From NCBI GenBank assembly GCA_000824785.1, contig CCNB01000044.1, forward strand, positions 62,001 to 126,000: a stretch of 64,000 nucleotides of DNA, given 5' to 3'. Made by a program: the position numbers and the translations under genes. This document shows, piece after piece, positions 42,941 to 52,343 of the stretch. Within the stretch, counting starts at the first letter, position 1; every line of letters starts with the position of its first letter. Under the pieces are notes generated by a model. It did no database searches, was not told where the DNA came from, and saw only the letters and a program-made list of their open reading frames with translations. The DNA comes from Mesorhizobium plurifarium (GTDB taxonomy: Bacteria > Pseudomonadota > Alphaproteobacteria > Rhizobiales > Rhizobiaceae).

Positions 42941-43813
42941 ATGATGGACATTTTTGTGCAGCAACTGGTGAACAGCCTCTCTGTTGCCAGCGTCACCATT
43001 CTCATCGGCATCGGCATCACGCTGATCTTCGGCCTGGCCGGCATCGTCAATTTCGCGCATGGCGAATTCCTGATGGTCGGCGGCATGGCGACCTGGTTCA
43101 TGGTCGGCGCCGGCATGAACTTCTTCGTGGCGCTGGTGTTGGCGGGGCTGCTGGTCGGCGCGCTCGGCTTTGCCGCCGAACGGTGCCTGTTCCGCTTCAC
43201 GCTCAACCGGCCGATGAACGGCTTCATCATGTCGATCGGCCTCAGCGTGATCCTGCAGCACGCGGTCATTCGCGTCTTCAACGAATTCCAGAAAAGCATC
43301 ACCGACCCGGTCGGCATGGTCTGGACGATCGGCGGCGTCGACATCATCGCCATGCGCGCGATCGTCGTGGCGATAACGGCCGTTGTCGTCGCGATCACCT
43401 ATTTCGGCATCTCGCGCAGCCGCTACGGCATGGCCTTGCGGGCGAGCGTTTCGGACCGCGACACCGCCGAGCTGATGGGCATTCCAGTGCGCCGCTATGT
43501 CACCGGCGTCTTCATCTATGGCAGCCTGCTTGCCGGCATCGGCGGCGCGCTGATGATCTCGCTGTTTCCGATCACGCCCTTCACCGGCAGCGTCATCATC
43601 ATCCGCGGCTTCGCGGTCTCGCTGATCGGCGGGCTCGGCAATGTCGGCGGCGCGGTCGTCGGCGGGCTGGTGCTCGGCCTGGTGGACGGCTTGAGCGCCG
43701 GCTACGGCTATCCGGAGTGGACCGACGCCTATTCGCTGGTCGTGATGATCCTGATCCTGGTGCTGCGGCCGCAGGGGCTGCTTGGCGGCACGCTCGGCCC
43801 CAAGGCGTCGTGA
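42941..43813 (+). CDS. Liv-type ABC permease, LivH-like
   Basis: The ATG at 42941 is used; a TTG three bases earlier and an ATG at 42944 are also open. The 290-residue protein has about eight membrane segments, with the early ITLIFGLAGIVNFAHGEFLM that marks LivH permeases and a late RGFAVSLIGGLGNVGGAVVG. It pairs with the product encoded at 43815. Confidence 0.9.
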   Translation: MMDIFVQQLVNSLSVASVTILIGIGITLIFGLAGIVNFAHGEFLMVGGMATWFMVGAGMNFFVALVLAGLLVGALGFAAERCLFRFTLNRPMNGFIMSIGLSVILQHAVIRVFNEFQKSITDPVGMVWTIGGVDIIAMRAIVVAITAVVVAITYFGISRSRYGMALRASVSDRDTAELMGIPVRRYVTGVFIYGSLLAGIGGALMISLFPITPFTGSVIIIRGFAVSLIGGLGNVGGAVVGGLVLGLVDGLSAGYGYPEWTDAYSLVVMILILVLRPQGLLGGTLGPKAS

Positions 43814-43814
43814 G

Positions 43815-44912
43815 ATGTCGATGCCTGTGACCGACAACAGCGCCGGCAAGACTGGCGCCGCGACGGGCCGAACCAGGGCCTCGCATCGCCTCGCGCTTTT
43901 GACGGCCGACAACGCTTCCGTTCCCCTGCCGGCGAGCGTCCAGGCGATAACGGCGATCCTGCTGGCAGTGCTGCTCATCGCATTGCCCTGGCTCGGCCTC
44001 GGCTACCGGTTTCTGTCGATCGCCATCACCACGCTCTATACGGCGATCGGACTTTACGGCCTCGGTCTGCAGTTCGGCCAGGCCGGCATCATGTCGGTCG
44101 GCCATGCGGCACTGATGGGGGTCGGCGCCTATGCTTCGGCCATCCTCTCCGTGCAGCTCGGCTTGGGCTTCTGGACCTCGCTGCCATTCGCCATGGCCTT
44201 GTCGGCGATCGTCGGCGGCGTCATCGGCCTGCCGACGCTGAGGGTCGGCGGCCAGCATTACATCATCATCACCTTCTGCTTCTGCGCCTTGTTCGTCATC
44301 GTTCTCACCAATGGCGGCACCTTCACCGGATCCGCGACCGGCCTCGATGTCGGGTCGGTGACCCCGTTGCCCGGCATCAATTTCGACAAGCTCTCCAACA
44401 ATTACTACCTGGTCCTGGCGGCGCTCTTCCTGGCGCTTGCGGCAACCTATCTCATCGGCATTTCCCGCTATGGCCGCACGTTGCGGGCGATCCGCGAGAA
44501 CGAGCAACTGGCGCGCTCGGTCGGCATCAATGTCGACCTGCACAAGCTCGGCGTGCTGATGGTTTCAGGCCTGTTCGCAGGCCTCGCCGGGGTGCTGCAG
44601 CTCTACTACCTGCGCCACATCTCGCCGACCCTGTTCGGCGCGTTCCCGAGCCTTTACCTCGCGCTGATGGTCATGCTGGGCGGCGCCCGCTACCTCTACG
44701 GGCCGCTGATCGGCGCCGTCATTGTCAACTTCCTGCCCGAGGTGCTGAACCTCGATCCGGTCGATTCCCGCATCGCCTACGGCATCTGCCTGCTGTTGGT
44801 GATCCTTCTGCTGCCGGGCGGAGTCGGCGCCGGCATCAAGAACGTCTACTGCGCGTTGACCGGCGGTTCCGGGACGCAGACGCAGGGTGGAGGCTCGAAT
44901 GGCCGCGCTTGA
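43815..44912 (+). CDS. Liv-type ABC permease, LivM-like
   Basis: The ATG at 43815 immediately follows the LivH-like stop. The 365-residue protein has a polar N-terminal stretch of about 45 residues, then about ten membrane segments with LYGLGLQFGQAGIMSVGHAA and the ATPase-contact loop YGRTLRAIRENEQLARSVGI. Its 3' end overlaps the start of the LivG-like gene by 14 bases. Confidence 0.9.
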   Translation: MSMPVTDNSAGKTGAATGRTRASHRLALLTADNASVPLPASVQAITAILLAVLLIALPWLGLGYRFLSIAITTLYTAIGLYGLGLQFGQAGIMSVGHAALMGVGAYASAILSVQLGLGFWTSLPFAMALSAIVGGVIGLPTLRVGGQHYIIITFCFCALFVIVLTNGGTFTGSATGLDVGSVTPLPGINFDKLSNNYYLVLAALFLALAATYLIGISRYGRTLRAIRENEQLARSVGINVDLHKLGVLMVSGLFAGLAGVLQLYYLRHISPTLFGAFPSLYLALMVMLGGARYLYGPLIGAVIVNFLPEVLNLDPVDSRIAYGICLLLVILLLPGGVGAGIKNVYCALTGGSGTQTQGGGSNGRA

Positions 44913-45627
44913 GGTGAGAGGTCTGCGCAAGCAGTTCGGCGGCGTGGTCGCGCTCAACGGCATCGATCTCGATATCGACACCGACCGGGTCGTGGGCATC
45001 GTCGGCCCCAACGGATCCGGCAAGACCACTTTGTTCAACGTCGTCACCGGCGTCCATCCGGCGACAGGCGGCACGGTACTCTGGCAGGGGCAGGACATAA
45101 CCAATATCGGCGCGCATCGCATCGCGCGAAAGCGGCTGGTGCGGACGTTTCAGCAGGCGATGTCCTTCCCCGGTCTGACCGTCGGCGAGAATGTGCGGAT
45201 CGCCTGGGAGCAGGGCAGGAGGGGAGGCGGCCGGTGGGCCTCGCCCGGCACGATCCTCGACTTTGTCGGCCTGGCGCCGCTTGGCAGGGCGATTGCGGGA
45301 TCGCTGCCCTTCGGCAGCCTGAGGCGCCTCGGCCTGGCCGTCGCGCTCGGCGTCTCGCCCGAACTCCTGCTGCTGGACGAGCCGGGCGCCGGGCTGAACG
45401 ACAGCGAAGCCCAGGCATTCGCGGCGGTCATCGCGCAGCTGCCGCCGCAAGGCATCGGCGTCTGTCTCATCGACCATGACATGGACATGATGGCCGATCT
45501 CTGCGACCGCCTCGTCGTGCTCGACTTCGGCACCAAGATCGCGGAAGGCCCGCCGGCCGAGGTGCTCGCCGATCCCAAGGTGCGCGAGGTCTATCTCGGC
45601 CCCGACAAGAAGGCGCCCGCGTCATGA
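44899..45627 (+). CDS. Liv-type ABC ATPase, LivG-like
   Basis: The start at 44899 is preceded by GGTGGAGGCTCGA. The 242-residue protein has Walker A GPNGSGKTT, Walker B LLLLDEPGAGLN and H-loop LIDHDMD. The signature region reads LPFGSLRRLGLAVAL where LivG proteins usually have a SYGQQRR-type motif, so this site is divergent. It overlaps both neighbours and forms the ATPase pair with the LivF-like protein. Confidence 0.87.
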   Translation: MAALEVRGLRKQFGGVVALNGIDLDIDTDRVVGIVGPNGSGKTTLFNVVTGVHPATGGTVLWQGQDITNIGAHRIARKRLVRTFQQAMSFPGLTVGENVRIAWEQGRRGGGRWASPGTILDFVGLAPLGRAIAGSLPFGSLRRLGLAVALGVSPELLLLDEPGAGLNDSEAQAFAAVIAQLPPQGIGVCLIDHDMDMMADLCDRLVVLDFGTKIAEGPPAEVLADPKVREVYLGPDKKAPAS

Positions 45628-46376
45628 GCCTGCTTGCCGTCGAGCATGTCGATACCGGCTATGGGCCAGTGGCGGTCAATCGGGACGTCTCGCTCGCGGT
45701 CCACCAAAATGAGATCGTCACCATCCTCGGCCCCAACGGCGCCGGCAAGACGACGTTGCTGCGGTCCATCGCCGGCCTGGTGAAGCCGCGGCGCGGCGCG
45801 GTGCTCTTCGACGACCGCGACGTCACCGCGCTGCATGCCGACGAGAAGGCAGCGCTAGGCGTCGTGATGGTGCCGGAGGGCCGCCACGTGTTCGCCGACA
45901 TGAGCGTGCGCGAGAACCTTTTGCTTGGCGCCTACTGCCGCAAGGACAGGGATGCGATCGAGGCCGACATCGCCCTGATGGAGAACTATTTCACCATCCT
46001 GGCGAAGAAGCGCGGCGCCAAGGCCGCCACGCTCAGCGGCGGCCAGCAGCAGATGCTGGCCATCGCGCGCGGCCTGATGGCGAGACCGCGCATCCTGTTG
46101 CTTGACGAACCCTCGCTCGGACTGTCGCCGTTGCTGGTGTCAGAGCTGCAGGGCATCATCATCGACGTCCGCGAGAAGTTCCGCGCGGCGGTGCTGCTGG
46201 TCGAGCAGAACGCCGGGCTTGCGCTCTCCGTGGCCGAACAGGGCTATCTGATGAATTCCGGGCGCATCGTGGCCTCAGGCAGCATCGAGCAGTTGAAGCA
46301 GACGCCGGTCATGCAGGAACTCTATCTCGGCAAAAGGGCACAGCAGAACCATCGTCCCTCACGGGCGTCACCGTGA
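45624..46376 (+). CDS. Liv-type ABC ATPase, LivF-like
   Basis: The ATG overlaps the LivG-like stop by four bases. The 250-residue protein has Walker A GPNGAGKTT, signature LSGGQQQMLAIARGL, Walker B RILLLDEPSLGLSP and H-loop VEQNAG. The short C-terminal tail KRAQQNHRPSRASP is outside the family core. It closes the five-gene Liv-type operon that starts at 41514. Confidence 0.9.
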   Translation: MSLLAVEHVDTGYGPVAVNRDVSLAVHQNEIVTILGPNGAGKTTLLRSIAGLVKPRRGAVLFDDRDVTALHADEKAALGVVMVPEGRHVFADMSVRENLLLGAYCRKDRDAIEADIALMENYFTILAKKRGAKAATLSGGQQQMLAIARGLMARPRILLLDEPSLGLSPLLVSELQGIIIDVREKFRAAVLLVEQNAGLALSVAEQGYLMNSGRIVASGSIEQLKQTPVMQELYLGKRAQQNHRPSRASP

Positions 46377-46615
46377 GGGCAAGCCTTGACAATCCGCGCT
46401 TCCCTTCGACCGAGCCACGAGCGCAGCCGTTGAGATCGGCCGTATCGGTGCCAAGCTCGTCGCGCGCAAGGAATGGCATGCCGAGATAGCCGGTGCACCG
46501 CGCGGCGCCTGCTTCGCGCCTCCATACGGCCATTCAGGCAAACACGGCATCCGCCCGAAAATAGGCATCCAGATCATGACTCCGAGGCTATGATCGTGAA
46601 GCCATAAGCGGCGCG
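46377..46615. other. Intergenic gap between convergent operons
   Basis: This 239-bp stretch separates two convergent operons. Minus-strand frames of 60-80 codons cross it, but they have no recognisable domain or ribosome-binding site. I see no clear terminator hairpin. It may contain the remnant of a decayed gene. Confidence 0.4.
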
Positions 46616-47431
46616 TCATGCCGGCTTGTCGTCAGGATGCCCAAGCTCGCAGAACCAGCCGCCGAGATATTTCACCGACGGCTTGTTCGGGTCGGGTACC
46701 GGCGTCTTTGCCTCGACGGCGGCGCGGAACGGCTCGGCACTGTCCTGCGGGATGAACCCCAGGTGGTTCGCGCCGCTGTTGTCGACCATCTTCAGCTTGT
46801 TGTCGGAAATGCCGAAGGAGATCGTGTGGCCGACGCGCGGCGCGGTGAGCGAGGCCTCGACCAGGCGCACGCAGTCGGCGAAGGAGAGATAGGACCACAG
46901 CATGCGGCGGTCGGCGGGTTCGGGGAAGGACGAGAAGATGCGCAGGCAAACCGTCTCGATGCCGAACTTGTCCCAATAGAGCCGGCTGAGGCTCTCGACG
47001 AAATTCTTCGACACCCCATAGAGGCTGTCGGGACGCACCGGCGCGTCGACGCCGATATGCGCCTCGATCTCGTGATAGCCGATGGCATGCACCGAGGAGG
47101 CGTAGATGACGCGCTTCACCCCATGTTTCCGGGCGCCTTCGTAGATGTGGTAGGAGCCGCGGATGCTGGAATCGAGGATGGTCTGCCATTCGCATTCGAG
47201 CGGCGCGCCGCCGAAATGCACGATCGCGTCGCAGTCCTTGGTCGCCGCGATCGTCGCTTCCATGTCGGCGAGATCGAAGACGGCTTCCTCCTCGTGCGGC
47301 GCGAGATCGCCGAAGGGTTCGCGGCCCGCGAGGCGGATCGTCTTGGCCAGCGGCACCAGTCCTTTGCGCAGCTGTGAGCCGAGCCGGCCGGCGGCGCCCG
47401 TGATCAGGATACGTTCGTAATGCGGCATCAT
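46616..47431 (-). CDS. Uronate-dehydrogenase-like NAD-dependent oxidoreductase
   Basis: The 271-residue extended SDR has the Rossmann motif LITGAAGRLGSQL (9-21), ASSVHAIGYH (111-120), Y138 and K142 (LYGVSKNFVES) and a C-terminal KYLGGWFCELG segment. These align by eye with the Agrobacterium uronate dehydrogenase, including an H-IGY segment, PVRPDSLYGVSK and an LRI-x-S-x-PEP-like region. Uronate dehydrogenases oxidise D-galacturonate or D-glucuronate to an aldarolactone. It starts directly behind the aminotransferase gene and is the last gene of the minus-strand operon. The context suggests that its real substrate may be another cyclic or sugar-like compound. Confidence 0.8.
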   Translation of the reverse strand: MMPHYERILITGAAGRLGSQLRKGLVPLAKTIRLAGREPFGDLAPHEEEAVFDLADMEATIAATKDCDAIVHFGGAPLECEWQTILDSSIRGSYHIYEGARKHGVKRVIYASSVHAIGYHEIEAHIGVDAPVRPDSLYGVSKNFVESLSRLYWDKFGIETVCLRIFSSFPEPADRRMLWSYLSFADCVRLVEASLTAPRVGHTISFGISDNKLKMVDNSGANHLGFIPQDSAEPFRAAVEAKTPVPDPNKPSVKYLGGWFCELGHPDDKPA

Positions 47432-48634
47432 TTACTCCACTTGCGCGACGGCGGCGTTGATGCGCGCGATCGCTTCGGTCAGCACCTCTTCGCTGGTCGC
47501 GGTCGAGATGCGGAAATAGGGTGACAGTCCATAGGCGACGCCGGGCACCGACGCTACCCGGCCTTCGTTCAGAAGATAGTTGGCTACGGCCGCATCGTCC
47601 TCCAGCACGACGCCCTTGGGCGTCTTGCGGCCGATCAGGCTGGCGCAGCCGATATAGGCGTAGAAGGCGCCCTCCGGCGGCGACAGCGTCAGCCCGTTGA
47701 TCTTCCTGATGCCGTCGACGACCAGGTCGCGGCGCCGTTCGAAGGCCTTGCGGAAACGCGCGACCTCGTCCTGCGGGCCGTTGAGCGCGGCGACGGTGGC
47801 GGCCTGCGCGATCGAGCACACCGATGTGCAGGACTGGCTCTGGATCGTCGACATCGCCTTGAGAAGCGGCGCCGGCCCAGCCGCATAGCCGACGCGCCAG
47901 CCGGTCATCGCATAGGATTTGGAGACGCCGTTGACGATCAGCGTGCGATCCCTGAGCTCGGGGCAGGCCTTGCCGAAGGAGACGAACTCGCGCCCGTCGA
48001 ACAGGATGTGCTCGTAGATCTCGTCGGAGAGGACAAGCACCTGCGGATGTTTTGCCAGCACCGCGCCCAGCGCCTGGAGATCGGACCCGGAATAGACCGC
48101 GCCGGAGGGGTTGCCCGGCATGTTGAGGAAGAGCCACTTCGTCCGCGGCGTGATTGCCTTTTCCAAGAGCGCCGGCGTCAGGCGGAAGCCGGTGGTCTCC
48201 GGGCATTCGACGACGACCGGCGTGCCGCCGAGCAGCTTCACCATTTCCGGATAGGAGACGAAATAGGGCGCCGGCAGGATTGCCTCGTCGCCGGGCTCCA
48301 GCGTCGCCATCAGGGCGTTGAAGATGATCTGCTTGGCGCCGTTCGCCACCACGATATCGTCGGCCGTGTAGTCCAGCCCGTTCTCGCGCCGGAATTTGCC
48401 GGCCACGGCCTCACGCACTTCGGCTGTACCGGCGGCAGCGGTGTAGAGCGTTTGCCCGGCCTTCGCCGCGAAATGGGCGGCATCGATGATGTGCAGCGGC
48501 GTCGGGAAATCGGGCTCGCCCAGGCCGAGATCGATCACGTCGACGCCCTTGGCGCGCAGCGCCTTGGCGGCCTGCGAAGCGGCCATCGATGCGGAGGGCT
48601 TCACCACCGAGAGGCGCGAGGCAACATAGCTCAT
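47432..48634 (-). CDS. Class I/II PLP-dependent aminotransferase, AspC-like
   Basis: The 400-residue fold-type I transaminase has IDLGLGEPDFPTP (34-46), PLP-contact AxNGAKQ (about 97-103), N175 in NMPGNPSGAV, SDEIYEHILFDG (203-214) and the PLP lysine K239 in VSKSYAMTGWRVGY. A C-terminal RISTATS contains the substrate carboxylate-binding Arg. The start overlaps the HyuB stop by one base. The amino acid substrate is unknown. Linkage to HyuA/HyuB and a TPP enzyme suggests transfer of the amino group to give a 2-keto acid or its reverse. Confidence 0.87.
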   Translation of the reverse strand: MSYVASRLSVVKPSASMAASQAAKALRAKGVDVIDLGLGEPDFPTPLHIIDAAHFAAKAGQTLYTAAAGTAEVREAVAGKFRRENGLDYTADDIVVANGAKQIIFNALMATLEPGDEAILPAPYFVSYPEMVKLLGGTPVVVECPETTGFRLTPALLEKAITPRTKWLFLNMPGNPSGAVYSGSDLQALGAVLAKHPQVLVLSDEIYEHILFDGREFVSFGKACPELRDRTLIVNGVSKSYAMTGWRVGYAAGPAPLLKAMSTIQSQSCTSVCSIAQAATVAALNGPQDEVARFRKAFERRRDLVVDGIRKINGLTLSPPEGAFYAYIGCASLIGRKTPKGVVLEDDAAVANYLLNEGRVASVPGVAYGLSPYFRISTATSEEVLTEAIARINAAVAQVE

Positions 48635-50250
48635 CAGTCGTTCTCCGTGATGTAACCCTTGGACCGGTCGTTGGCCCGCGCGGCGGCATTGCGCTTGGCC
48701 GGATCGCCATAGCCGCCGCCGCCCGGCAGTTCGAGGATCAGCCGGCGTCCCGCCGGCACATGCTGCCAGCCCTTGGGGCGCATCTTGGTGCCGTCGTCGA
48801 GCTTGACCACGCCGGCGACGCCCGGCTTGCCGCCCTCGCGGCCGTGGGCTGGATGATTGACGCGGTCGAACATGGCGGAAAAGTCGAACTCGTGGCCGTC
48901 GTTGGCGGCGATCTCGATGACCTGTCCGAGGCCGCCGCGGAATTCACCATCGCCGCCGGAATTGGGCCGCAGCTCCTTGCGCCAGATGACGATCGGGCCG
49001 GTATGCTCCGTGGCTTCGATCGGCATTGTGTGCACGCCCGAAGGGAAGGCCGTCGCCGACAGGCCGTCGAGCCCGGGGCGAGCGCCCATGCCGCCGGAAT
49101 TGAACATCAGCACCTCGGCGCGGCGGCCGGACGCGCCAGCGACAGGGCGCACGGAAATGTGGATGTTCCAGAGCGCGCCGGCGCCTTCGGCGAGGATTTT
49201 GCCGGGCAACGCCTTGGCGAACGCGCCCAGCACCAGATCGGGAACCATGTGGCCGAAGATGTGCCTGAGCGCCACCGGCGCCGGCCGCACGGCGTTCAGG
49301 ATATTGACCGGCGACGAAACGGTGAAGAAGGCGAGCGAGGCGGCATTGTTGGGGATGTCGGGAGCCACCATGCATTTCAGCGCATAGCAGGCATAGGCCT
49401 TGCTGTAGATGATCGGGCAGTTGATGCCCCAGCGGCTCATCGGGTCGGTGCCGGTGAAGTCGACCTCGACATGGTCGTCGCGCACCGAAACCGTCGCTGC
49501 CAGCTTCACCGGCTCGTCGTAGCCGTCGGTCACCAGCTCGTTCGACCAGCTTCCCTTGGGCAGCGCCTCGATGCGCTCGAGCATGGCGTCGCGGGTGCGC
49601 GAGAAGATGAACTTGCCGAGCCCGTCGAGCGAGGTGAGCCCGATCTCCTTCATCATGTCGACGAGGCGGCGGTGCCCGACCTCGTTGCAGGCGGCAAGCG
49701 AATAGAAATCGCCGACGACCTGGTTCGGCTCGCGGACATTGGCGCGCAGGATGCGGACGAGGTCGAGATTGACCTTGCCCTTCTCCGCGAACTTCATGAT
49801 CGGGATCTGGATGCCTTCCTCATAGACCGACTTGCCGTCGGCGCCGAAGCCGCGGCCGCCGACATCGACGACATGCGCCGTGCAGGCGAAGAAGGCGACG
49901 AGCTCGCCGTTGAGGAAGGACGGCGACACCATGGTGATGTCGTGCAGGTGGCCGGTGCCGAGCCAGGGGTCGTTGGTGACATAGGTGTCGCCTTCGAACA
50001 TCTCCTCGCGCGGGATCGCGTTCATGAAATGCAGCACGGCCTCGGCCATGGTGTTGACGTGGCCGGGCGTGCCGGTGACCGCCTGCGCCAGCATCTGGCC
50101 GCGCGGATCGAACACGCCGGCCGACAGGTCGCCGGATTCGCGCACCGAGGTCGAGAAGGCGGTGCGCAGCAAGGTGAGCGCCTGCTCCTCGACCACCGAG
50201 ATCAACCGGTTCCACATGACCTGCATGCGGATTTCGCCAATATCGCTCAT
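48634..50250 (-). CDS. hyuB: Hydantoinase B/oxoprolinase family subunit
   Basis: The 538-residue protein is a HyuB-type subunit. It opens with SDIGEIRMQVMWNRLISVVE and contains GDTYVTNDPWLGTGHLHDIT near residues 81-100, FTGTDPMSRWGINCP near 270 and a glycine-rich ELPGGGGYGDP near the C-terminus. Together with HyuA it forms an ATP-dependent enzyme that opens lactam or hydantoin rings (N-methylhydantoinase, 5-oxoprolinase) or carboxylates ketones (acetone and acetophenone carboxylases). It overlaps HyuA by four bases. Which of these reactions occurs here cannot be told from sequence. Confidence 0.88.
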   Translation of the reverse strand: MSDIGEIRMQVMWNRLISVVEEQALTLLRTAFSTSVRESGDLSAGVFDPRGQMLAQAVTGTPGHVNTMAEAVLHFMNAIPREEMFEGDTYVTNDPWLGTGHLHDITMVSPSFLNGELVAFFACTAHVVDVGGRGFGADGKSVYEEGIQIPIMKFAEKGKVNLDLVRILRANVREPNQVVGDFYSLAACNEVGHRRLVDMMKEIGLTSLDGLGKFIFSRTRDAMLERIEALPKGSWSNELVTDGYDEPVKLAATVSVRDDHVEVDFTGTDPMSRWGINCPIIYSKAYACYALKCMVAPDIPNNAASLAFFTVSSPVNILNAVRPAPVALRHIFGHMVPDLVLGAFAKALPGKILAEGAGALWNIHISVRPVAGASGRRAEVLMFNSGGMGARPGLDGLSATAFPSGVHTMPIEATEHTGPIVIWRKELRPNSGGDGEFRGGLGQVIEIAANDGHEFDFSAMFDRVNHPAHGREGGKPGVAGVVKLDDGTKMRPKGWQHVPAGRRLILELPGGGGYGDPAKRNAAARANDRSKGYITEND

Positions 50251-52343
50251 GCGCGGCTGCCTTTGCGGATCAGGAGGATCGCGCCGTCGCTCTGGATGAC
50301 GGCGTCGAAGCTGGTGGTGACGACGGTGGATGTCTCGCGCTCGACGATGACGGCAGGTCCCGCAATGCGATCGCCGGCGCAGAGCGTGTCGCGCTCGACG
50401 ATGCCATAGCTGCGCGGCCGGCCACTGACCGGGTCGAACACCTCGCGCGTCGTTGCCGGCTTGCTGGTTTTCGCGCCAGTGGTGAGCTCATGCCGCGCAA
50501 CCGCGGGCCGAACATCCGTCGCCTTCACCGACCAGGTGACGATCTCGATCTCCAACCCGTCGAGCCCTTCGATGGCGCGGCCGAAGAAGCGCTGGTAGTT
50601 CTCCTCGAACAGGTCCTTGAGCTTCACCACCGCATCGTCGCCGAACGGCTCGTCCGCCAGCGGCACGGGGATTTCCCAACCCTGGCCTGCATAGCGCATG
50701 AAAGCGGTGATCTCGCAGACGATTTTTCCGCTGGCGCCGCTGCGCACAAACCCTTCGGCGGAGGCTTTGAGGTCGGCGAGGAGCGCGTTCACCTCGGCCG
50801 CCTTGAAGCGGGACAGGCGCGTCAGCTTCGACGCCAGCGCTTCGTAGCCGAAGGGCGCCTTGAGGAAGCCGATCGCCGACCCGACGCCGGCGCCGCGCGG
50901 CACGATGCACCGGTCGATGCCGAGCTTTTCGCACAGCCTTGCCGCATGCAGCGGCGCGGCGCCGCCAAAGGCGATCATCAGATTGTCGGAGATGTTCTTG
51001 CCGTTCTCGACGGCGTGGACGCGCGCGGCGTTGGCCATGTTCTCGTCCACCACCTCGCAGATGCCGAAGGCGGTCGCCATGGCATTCAGCGACAGGCGCT
51101 CGCCGACATCGCGCAGGATCGCCTGCTCGGAGGCCGCGGTGTCGAGCCTGATCGCGCCGCCGGCGAAATTGTCGGGATCGAGCTTGCCGAGCACCAGGTC
51201 GGCGTCGGTGATCGCCGGACGCTTGCCGCCGCGGCCGTAGCAGGCCGGGCCCGGCTCCGAGCCCGCGCTTTCCGGTCCGGTCTGGATGCGACCCATGGCG
51301 TCGACCCAGGCGATCGAGCCGCCGCCGGCGCCGATCTCGATCATCTCGATCACCGGAATGGAGATCGGCATGCCCGAGCCCTTCGAGAAGCGGTAGGTGC
51401 GTGCCACTTCGAAGGTTCGTGCCGTGCGCGGCGCATAGTCCTCGATCAGGCAGATCTTGGCGGTGGTTCCGCCCATGTCGTAGGAGACGACCTTTTCGAG
51501 TCCGAAGCGCCGGGCGATGTCGGCGGCAAAAATGGCGCCGCCCGCTGGGCCGGATTCAACCAAGCGTACCGGAAATTCCGAAGCGGTTTCCACCGAGATC
51601 AACCCGCCGCCGGAATGGATCATGAAAACCGGGCAATCGGCGCCCATGTCCTTCAAGCGCGTCTGCAGGCGGGCGAGGTAGTCGGCCATCTGCGGCCGCA
51701 CATAGGCGTTGGCGCAGACGGTGTTGAAGCGCTCGAACTCGCGCATCTGCGGCGAGACTTCGGCGCTGATCGAAATCGGGATGCTGAGCTTGCGGGCGAG
51801 GATGTCGCGGGCGCGGCGCTCGTGGCCGGGGTTGGCGTAAGCGTGGATGAAGCCGATCGCCACTGAGCCGAAATTGCCCGCGGCGATCCGATCGGCGATC
51901 CCTTCGAGCGCGGCTTCGTCGAGCGGCTGCAATTCCTGGCCCTCGGCGCCGATGCGGCCCTTGACCGTGAAGCGGTCCTCGCGCGGGATCAGCGGCGTCG
52001 GCAGCTGCAGGTTGAGGTCATATTGCTCGAAGCGGTTTTCCGTCCGCATCTCGATCACGTCGCGGAACCCTTCCGTCGTGACGAGCGCGGTCCTGGCGCC
52101 GCGCCGCTCGATCAGCGCATTGGTGGCGAGCGTCGTGCCGTGGATGATGATGCCGATCTCGGCTGCCGAAATTCCGGCATCGCGGATGACCACGTCGATG
52201 CCGTCGAGGATCGCCTGCTCGGGCGCCGCATAATTGGTCAGCACCTTGGTCGAGAACATCGTTCCCCTGACATCGAGCGCGATGTCGGTGAAGGTGCCGC
52301 CGATGTCCGCGCCGAGACGGATGTCGTCTGATCTGGAGGTCAT
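50247..52343 (-). CDS. hyuA: Hydantoinase A/oxoprolinase family subunit
   Basis: The 698-residue HyuA-type protein has the ATP-binding sugar-kinase/actin-like motif GADIGGTFTDIALD near residues 11-24, HGTTLATNALIERRGARTAL near 70-88, YDMGGTTAKICLI and IGAGGGSIAWVD in the central domain, and GGAAPLHAARLCEKLGI. Length fits N-methylhydantoinase/oxoprolinase alpha subunits. It is coupled by four-base overlaps to the TPP-enzyme gene before it and the HyuB gene after it. A lactam- or hydantoin-opening role is favoured over ketone carboxylation because an aminotransferase is co-transcribed. Confidence 0.88.
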   Translation of the reverse strand: MTSRSDDIRLGADIGGTFTDIALDVRGTMFSTKVLTNYAAPEQAILDGIDVVIRDAGISAAEIGIIIHGTTLATNALIERRGARTALVTTEGFRDVIEMRTENRFEQYDLNLQLPTPLIPREDRFTVKGRIGAEGQELQPLDEAALEGIADRIAAGNFGSVAIGFIHAYANPGHERRARDILARKLSIPISISAEVSPQMREFERFNTVCANAYVRPQMADYLARLQTRLKDMGADCPVFMIHSGGGLISVETASEFPVRLVESGPAGGAIFAADIARRFGLEKVVSYDMGGTTAKICLIEDYAPRTARTFEVARTYRFSKGSGMPISIPVIEMIEIGAGGGSIAWVDAMGRIQTGPESAGSEPGPACYGRGGKRPAITDADLVLGKLDPDNFAGGAIRLDTAASEQAILRDVGERLSLNAMATAFGICEVVDENMANAARVHAVENGKNISDNLMIAFGGAAPLHAARLCEKLGIDRCIVPRGAGVGSAIGFLKAPFGYEALASKLTRLSRFKAAEVNALLADLKASAEGFVRSGASGKIVCEITAFMRYAGQGWEIPVPLADEPFGDDAVVKLKDLFEENYQRFFGRAIEGLDGLEIEIVTWSVKATDVRPAVARHELTTGAKTSKPATTREVFDPVSGRPRSYGIVERDTLCAGDRIAGPAVIVERETSTVVTTSFDAVIQSDGAILLIRKGSRA

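Noticed and set aside
46309..46533. Small minus-strand gene of 74 codons in the gap between convergent operons
   Set aside because: No ribosome-binding site or recognisable domain, and it overlaps the end of the LivF-like gene.
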